From the NCBI GenBank assembly GCA_964626565.1, contig CAZVFX010000140.1:1-17809 (forward strand): a DNA stretch of 17,809 nt, given 5' to 3'. Shown in pieces: positions 15,563 through 17,809 of the stretch. The translations under genes and the position numbers were made by a program. The stretch comes from CAZVFX01 sp964626565 (GTDB taxonomy: Bacteria; Myxococcota_A; UBA9042; CAIXZC01). The first letter of the stretch is position 1, and each line of letters opens with the position of its first letter. The notes under the pieces are model-generated. The model was given only the letters and a program-made list of their open reading frames with translations, did not search any database and had not been told where the DNA came from.

Positions 15563-16843
15563 ATGGATAGACGCTCGTTCATCTCCAGGGGCGCAGCCTT
15601 GACGGCCGGCATGCTCGCACCTCGTCTGCTCGCGGGCGGCAAGAAGAGAGTTGACCAATTGAGGCAGGGACAGACCTCGTTCACCGGCCCCGCCCTGGAG
15701 CTGCCACCGTGGCCCTATGGCGACTGCTCGTGCGCTGATGACACAATGCTCATGTTCAGGGGCAACCCTGCCCACACCTTCTACGGCGCCGGGCCGCTGA
15801 AAGACAAACTCGAAATAGCCTGGCGATTTCGTACCGAGGATTTTAACACCAACCTGCGAGGCAAGCCCAAGGTCTGGTCCGGGACGGGCTGGACCGGCCA
15901 GGCTTCGCACCTGGGCGGACATGTCTTCTTCGGCAGCCAGGACCGGCATCTTTACTGCCTTGACGCAGCAACCGGGAAACAGGTGTGGAGATACCGGGGC
16001 GGCCGGATGTTCAAAGGCTCCCTGTGTATCTACCGGAACCGGATCTATGCACCGAACGTGGACGACCGCCTCCACTGCCTGGATGCGGCCAGCGGAGAAT
16101 TGATCTGGAAGTACGATACCGGACGTGACCTCGATTCCTCTCCCTGTGTCTGGCAGGACAAGCTCTATATCGCGGGTGAGAACGGGTCGGTTCATTGCCT
16201 TGAACCGGGCGATGGAAGCAGAGTATGGAAGACCTTCATCGGGGGCATTGGACCCGGGACCAAGTTGGGGTCCAACGGGGCGGAAGGGTCACCTGCGGTG
16301 GACCGCGGCCAGCTCGTGGTGGGAAATTACGACGGCGAAGTCTACTGCCTCGACGCGGAAACGGGTGAGAAAGAGTGGAAATTCCTCACCGGAGACGATA
16401 CCGATGTTTCCGCGGTGTTCAGCGACGACCGTGTCTTCATCGCCGCGGAGGAAGCCAGCCCTTATCTCTACTGCTTGGACCGGGAAAAAGGGGAAGAGGT
16501 CTGGAAATTCAAGAACGAAAAAGGTTTCTACTCAACCCCCGCAGTGGTGGAAGGGCGGCTCTACATCGGTGGGAACGGTGGCAAATTCTACTGCCTCAAC
16601 GCCTCCGATGGATCACTGATCTGGGAGTTCGAGGCAGAGGCGGGAATCTGGTGCTCTCCTGCAGTGGTCGACGGCAAAGTGCTTTTCGGCAGCTATGCGA
16701 ACAACCTGTACATGCTGGACGCCGCCACCGGCGCCGAACTCCAGCGCCTGGATTTGGCCGGCCGGGTCCACTCCGCGCCCATCGTTGTGGGCGGAAAAGT
16801 CTTCGTCGGCTCCGCGGCCGGCTTCTTCTACTGCCTGGCCTGA
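15563..16843 (+). CDS. Tat-exported PQQ-type beta-propeller protein
   Basis: The protein has 426 residues. The N-terminus DRRSFISRGAALTAGMLAP is a Tat-type signal (twin Arg, Phe, hydrophobic stretch), so a folded periplasmic protein is expected. The mature part is a beta-propeller of PQQ-like (BamB/YfgL-like) repeats. It opens with FRGNPAHTFYGAGPL at 66-80. Seven repeats of the form YCLDAATGKQVWRY begin near 130, 170, 210, 260, 302, 342 and 382, and a final FYCLA closes the ring. The recurring Cys in YCLD (131, 172, 212, 262, 304, 344) is unusual in a periplasmic protein. PQQ binding is not shown; many such propellers are scaffolds. It lies one base after the DUF6485-like gene and is the last gene of this + strand run. 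Its end is 21 bases from the end of the convergent lipoprotein gene. Confidence 0.9.
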   Translation: MDRRSFISRGAALTAGMLAPRLLAGGKKRVDQLRQGQTSFTGPALELPPWPYGDCSCADDTMLMFRGNPAHTFYGAGPLKDKLEIAWRFRTEDFNTNLRGKPKVWSGTGWTGQASHLGGHVFFGSQDRHLYCLDAATGKQVWRYRGGRMFKGSLCIYRNRIYAPNVDDRLHCLDAASGELIWKYDTGRDLDSSPCVWQDKLYIAGENGSVHCLEPGDGSRVWKTFIGGIGPGTKLGSNGAEGSPAVDRGQLVVGNYDGEVYCLDAETGEKEWKFLTGDDTDVSAVFSDDRVFIAAEEASPYLYCLDREKGEEVWKFKNEKGFYSTPAVVEGRLYIGGNGGKFYCLNASDGSLIWEFEAEAGIWCSPAVVDGKVLFGSYANNLYMLDAATGAELQRLDLAGRVHSAPIVVGGKVFVGSAAGFFYCLA

Positions 16844-16864
16844 GAAGACCTCGCCGAGCGCTGC

Positions 16865-17500
16865 CTAAAGATAATGCCCGCCGCCGATTTTGGTGACTGC
16901 ATCGAGGATGCTCAGCAAGCAGATCTTTTTCCACTGCTCCTCTGTCACCACCTTGTCGGGCCCGGTTTCCAACGGCCCATTGCAACTCACCTCGCCTTCT
17001 CCGCACTTGGCGAAGAAACCGCCGAAACCGCATGACATACCCGGGTCGATCTCCTGCACCGCAGCCGCAGCCTCCCCATCGCCTCCCGGAATGCAAACCT
17101 CGTACAACTCGAACATCGGCTCATTGGCTGGAGTGAAGTTGATCTTTTCTTCCTGGCATCCCGCATCCACAAGGTCAGAACCGAGGTCTGTCCCCCCTGA
17201 ATCCTGCACGTCAACCATGAGGTCTGTCCCCATTTCCGGCACATCGAAACCGAGGTCTGTCCCCCCTGAATCCTGCACGTCAATTATGAGGTCTGTCCCC
17301 ATTTCCGGCACATCGAAACCGAGGTCTGTCCCCAAGTCCGGGGTGTCTGAGCCCAGGTCTGTCCCCGTTTCCGGTTGAACGTCGGGGGGTGTGGCAGAGG
17401 TGTCGGCCAGGGTCCTACTGCTCCCGCAGCCAAGGGCTATAAAAATGGATGCGACGACGGTTGCTGCGGCTGAAAAAGGGTGGGGCAGATGGACGTGCAT
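16865..17500 (-). CDS. Lipoprotein with Asp-rich tandem linker and cysteine-rich C-terminal domain
   Basis: The protein has 211 residues from the ATG at 17500, which has GGAGGAG five bases upstream. Upstream in-frame codons extend open for 98 more residues, but the lipoprotein signal fixes this start. Residues 1-25 are a lipoprotein signal, with a hydrophobic run and the lipobox IALGC (Cys25). Residues 40-112 are an Asp/Thr/Gly linker of TDLGSD and TDLGFDVPEMG units, including a 23-residue unit repeated twice. The C-terminal domain (115-211) has six cysteines (115, 136, 157, 166, 173, 194), perhaps three disulfides. I do not recognise this domain. The protein is probably anchored at the outer membrane, with the linker holding the domain away from the surface. 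Such DTG/DLG linkers are frequent in Myxococcota and Bradymonadota surface proteins. It is convergent with the propeller gene. Confidence 0.82.
   Translation of the reverse strand: MHVHLPHPFSAAATVVASIFIALGCGSSRTLADTSATPPDVQPETGTDLGSDTPDLGTDLGFDVPEMGTDLIIDVQDSGGTDLGFDVPEMGTDLMVDVQDSGGTDLGSDLVDAGCQEEKINFTPANEPMFELYEVCIPGGDGEAAAAVQEIDPGMSCGFGGFFAKCGEGEVSCNGPLETGPDKVVTEEQWKKICLLSILDAVTKIGGGHYL
17181..17333. repeat. 69-base tandem repeat in the lipoprotein linker
   Basis: CCGAGGTCTGTCC recurs at 17181, 17250 and 17319, an exact 69-base period. The first two units differ only at a few bases (CAACCATGAG versus CAATTATGAG); the third is partial. Each unit encodes 23 residues of the form GTDLGFDVPEM plus GTDLxxDVQDSG on the minus strand. 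The near-identity suggests recent duplication. Confidence 0.9.
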
Positions 17501-17530
17501 GGTCGCTCCTCCGAGTCGGCTGGCTGACTG

Positions 17531-17536
17531 ATTATA
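17531..17536 (-). promoter_or_regulatory. Proximal -10 box for the lipoprotein gene
   Basis: A perfect TATAAT on the minus strand lies 30 bases before the ATG at 17500, with an A/T-rich stretch (ATAATTTGGAAAGC) just upstream. The -35 position (TGGCCC) is a poor match, so an activator may be needed. Confidence 0.35.
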
Positions 17537-17561
17537 GCTTTCCAAATTATCCCGGGCCAGC

Positions 17562-17590
17562 TTGACACGGGGCAGGTAGCGACATATCTT
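17562..17590 (+). promoter_or_regulatory. Rightward promoter-like pair in the gene-free stretch
   Basis: A perfect TTGACA (17562-17567) is followed after 17 bases by TATCTT (17585-17590), which matches four of six -10 bases. No good + strand gene follows in the window. A transcript starting near 17597 would meet the hairpins at 17699-17752, which raises the possibility of a small RNA. Confidence 0.4.
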
Positions 17591-17698
17591 GGAAATGTAG
17601 TCGGGGCGATGTTGCCCCCAGCCACCGGGAGTCATGCTATGAAGCGGTACACTATTCCCAGACTGGCCCATTGTTCCGAGGGCTGCAGTATCCTGTCC

Positions 17699-17721
17699 TG
17701 AGCAGGACGCAAAACTGCTCA
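17699..17721. other. Hairpin TGAGCAG/CTGCTCA
   Basis: A seven-base inverted repeat, TGAGCAG (17699-17705) and CTGCTCA (17715-17721), encloses a nine-base loop. It lies 15 bases before a second, GC-rich hairpin. It could be part of a structured RNA or of an operator. Confidence 0.4.
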
Positions 17722-17735
17722 TCTGATGCGAACTG

Positions 17736-17758
17736 CCCGGGTCACGCCCGGGTTTGTT
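17736..17758 (+). terminator. Possible rho-independent terminator CCCGGG hairpin plus T-run
   Basis: CCCGGG at 17736-17741 can pair with CCCGGG at 17747-17752 across TCACG, and TTTGTT follows at 17753-17758. The orientation fits termination of a rightward transcript from the TTGACA promoter-like pair. The stem is short (six GC pairs) and the T-run is broken by one G. Confidence 0.4.
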
Positions 17759-17795
17759 CGTTAATGGCTGCTTGACCCTGCTTCCTTCCTTCAAT

Positions 17796-17801
17796 ATTAT
17801 A
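17796..17801 (-). promoter_or_regulatory. Distal minus-strand -10 box at the window edge
   Basis: A perfect TATAAT on the minus strand lies nine bases from the window end, in an A/T-rich setting (TTATAATATTG). Its -35 would fall outside the window. If used, the lipoprotein messenger would carry a leader of nearly 290 bases containing both hairpins. Confidence 0.3.
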
Positions 17802-17809
17802 ACATGGTT

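Larger units (their letters stand above)
17501..17809. other. Gene-free stretch upstream of the lipoprotein gene
   Basis: This 309-base stretch has no gene I can support. It holds the lipoprotein ribosome binding site (17506-17512), TATAAT boxes on the minus strand at 17536-17531 and 17801-17796, a rightward TTGACA-17-TATCTT promoter-like pair at 17562-17590 and two hairpins at 17699-17721 and 17736-17752. The minus strand is open in frame with the lipoprotein to 17794, but the extension has no recognisable domain. Confidence 0.6.

Noticed and set aside
17501..17794. 98-codon in-frame extension of the lipoprotein
   Set aside because: It would bury the lipoprotein signal in mid-protein. The ATG at 17500 has GGAGGAG at ideal spacing.

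Overview
The window is about 17.8 kb of GC-rich, densely coded bacterial chromosome. It has 14 supported protein genes and no tRNA, rRNA, CRISPR array, integrase or insertion sequence that I can see. The style suggests a member of the former Deltaproteobacteria, such as the Myxococcota/Bradymonadota side. The evidence is a zinc ribbon ending in CPKDG, a cinA-thpR-recA-alaS housekeeping block, a PilT ATPase, and a lipoprotein with an Asp-rich 'TDLG' tandem linker. This placement is an inference from gene style, not a phylogeny.

Region 1 (1-6632, + strand) is housekeeping. It holds a small zinc-ribbon protein with a poly-lysine tail, a stand-alone CinA C-terminal (PncC) amidohydrolase, a 2H phosphoesterase of the ThpR/LigT type, recA, pilT (overlapping the end of recA by 29 bases) and alaS. 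Region 2 (6758-7624, + strand) encodes a very acidic low-complexity protein with EP, EEP and ESFGEDSSEL repeats. Like the zinc-ribbon protein at the start of the window, it ends in a poly-lysine tail.

Region 3 (7654-12519) is the most interesting part. On the minus strand, three genes overlap by 4 and 8 bases, so they are almost certainly one operon. The first is a fusion of a degenerate Gfo/Idh/MocA-type oxidoreductase with a radical SAM enzyme. The second and third are peptidase-U32-family proteins whose cysteine spacing resembles UbiU and UbiV, which are Fe-S enzymes of oxygen-independent hydroxylation. Divergent from this operon is a gene for an unrecognised protein with GYPDCC and PCTLTC motifs. 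Between the two lies a mirror-image pair of promoters whose -35 and -10 boxes overlap face to face. I propose that these four genes form a co-regulated, possibly undescribed Fe-S modification system; its substrate cannot be read from the sequence.

Region 4 (12516-16843, + strand) continues with a short-chain dehydrogenase that overlaps the CC-motif gene by 4 bases. It is followed by a GT39/ArnT-like membrane glycosyltransferase with an unusual soluble insert, a tiny cysteine-rich DUF6485-like protein and a Tat-exported PQQ-type beta-propeller. Region 5 (16865-17809) holds a convergent lipoprotein gene on the minus strand. Its 309-base upstream region contains promoter-like boxes on both strands and two hairpins, which could include a small RNA.
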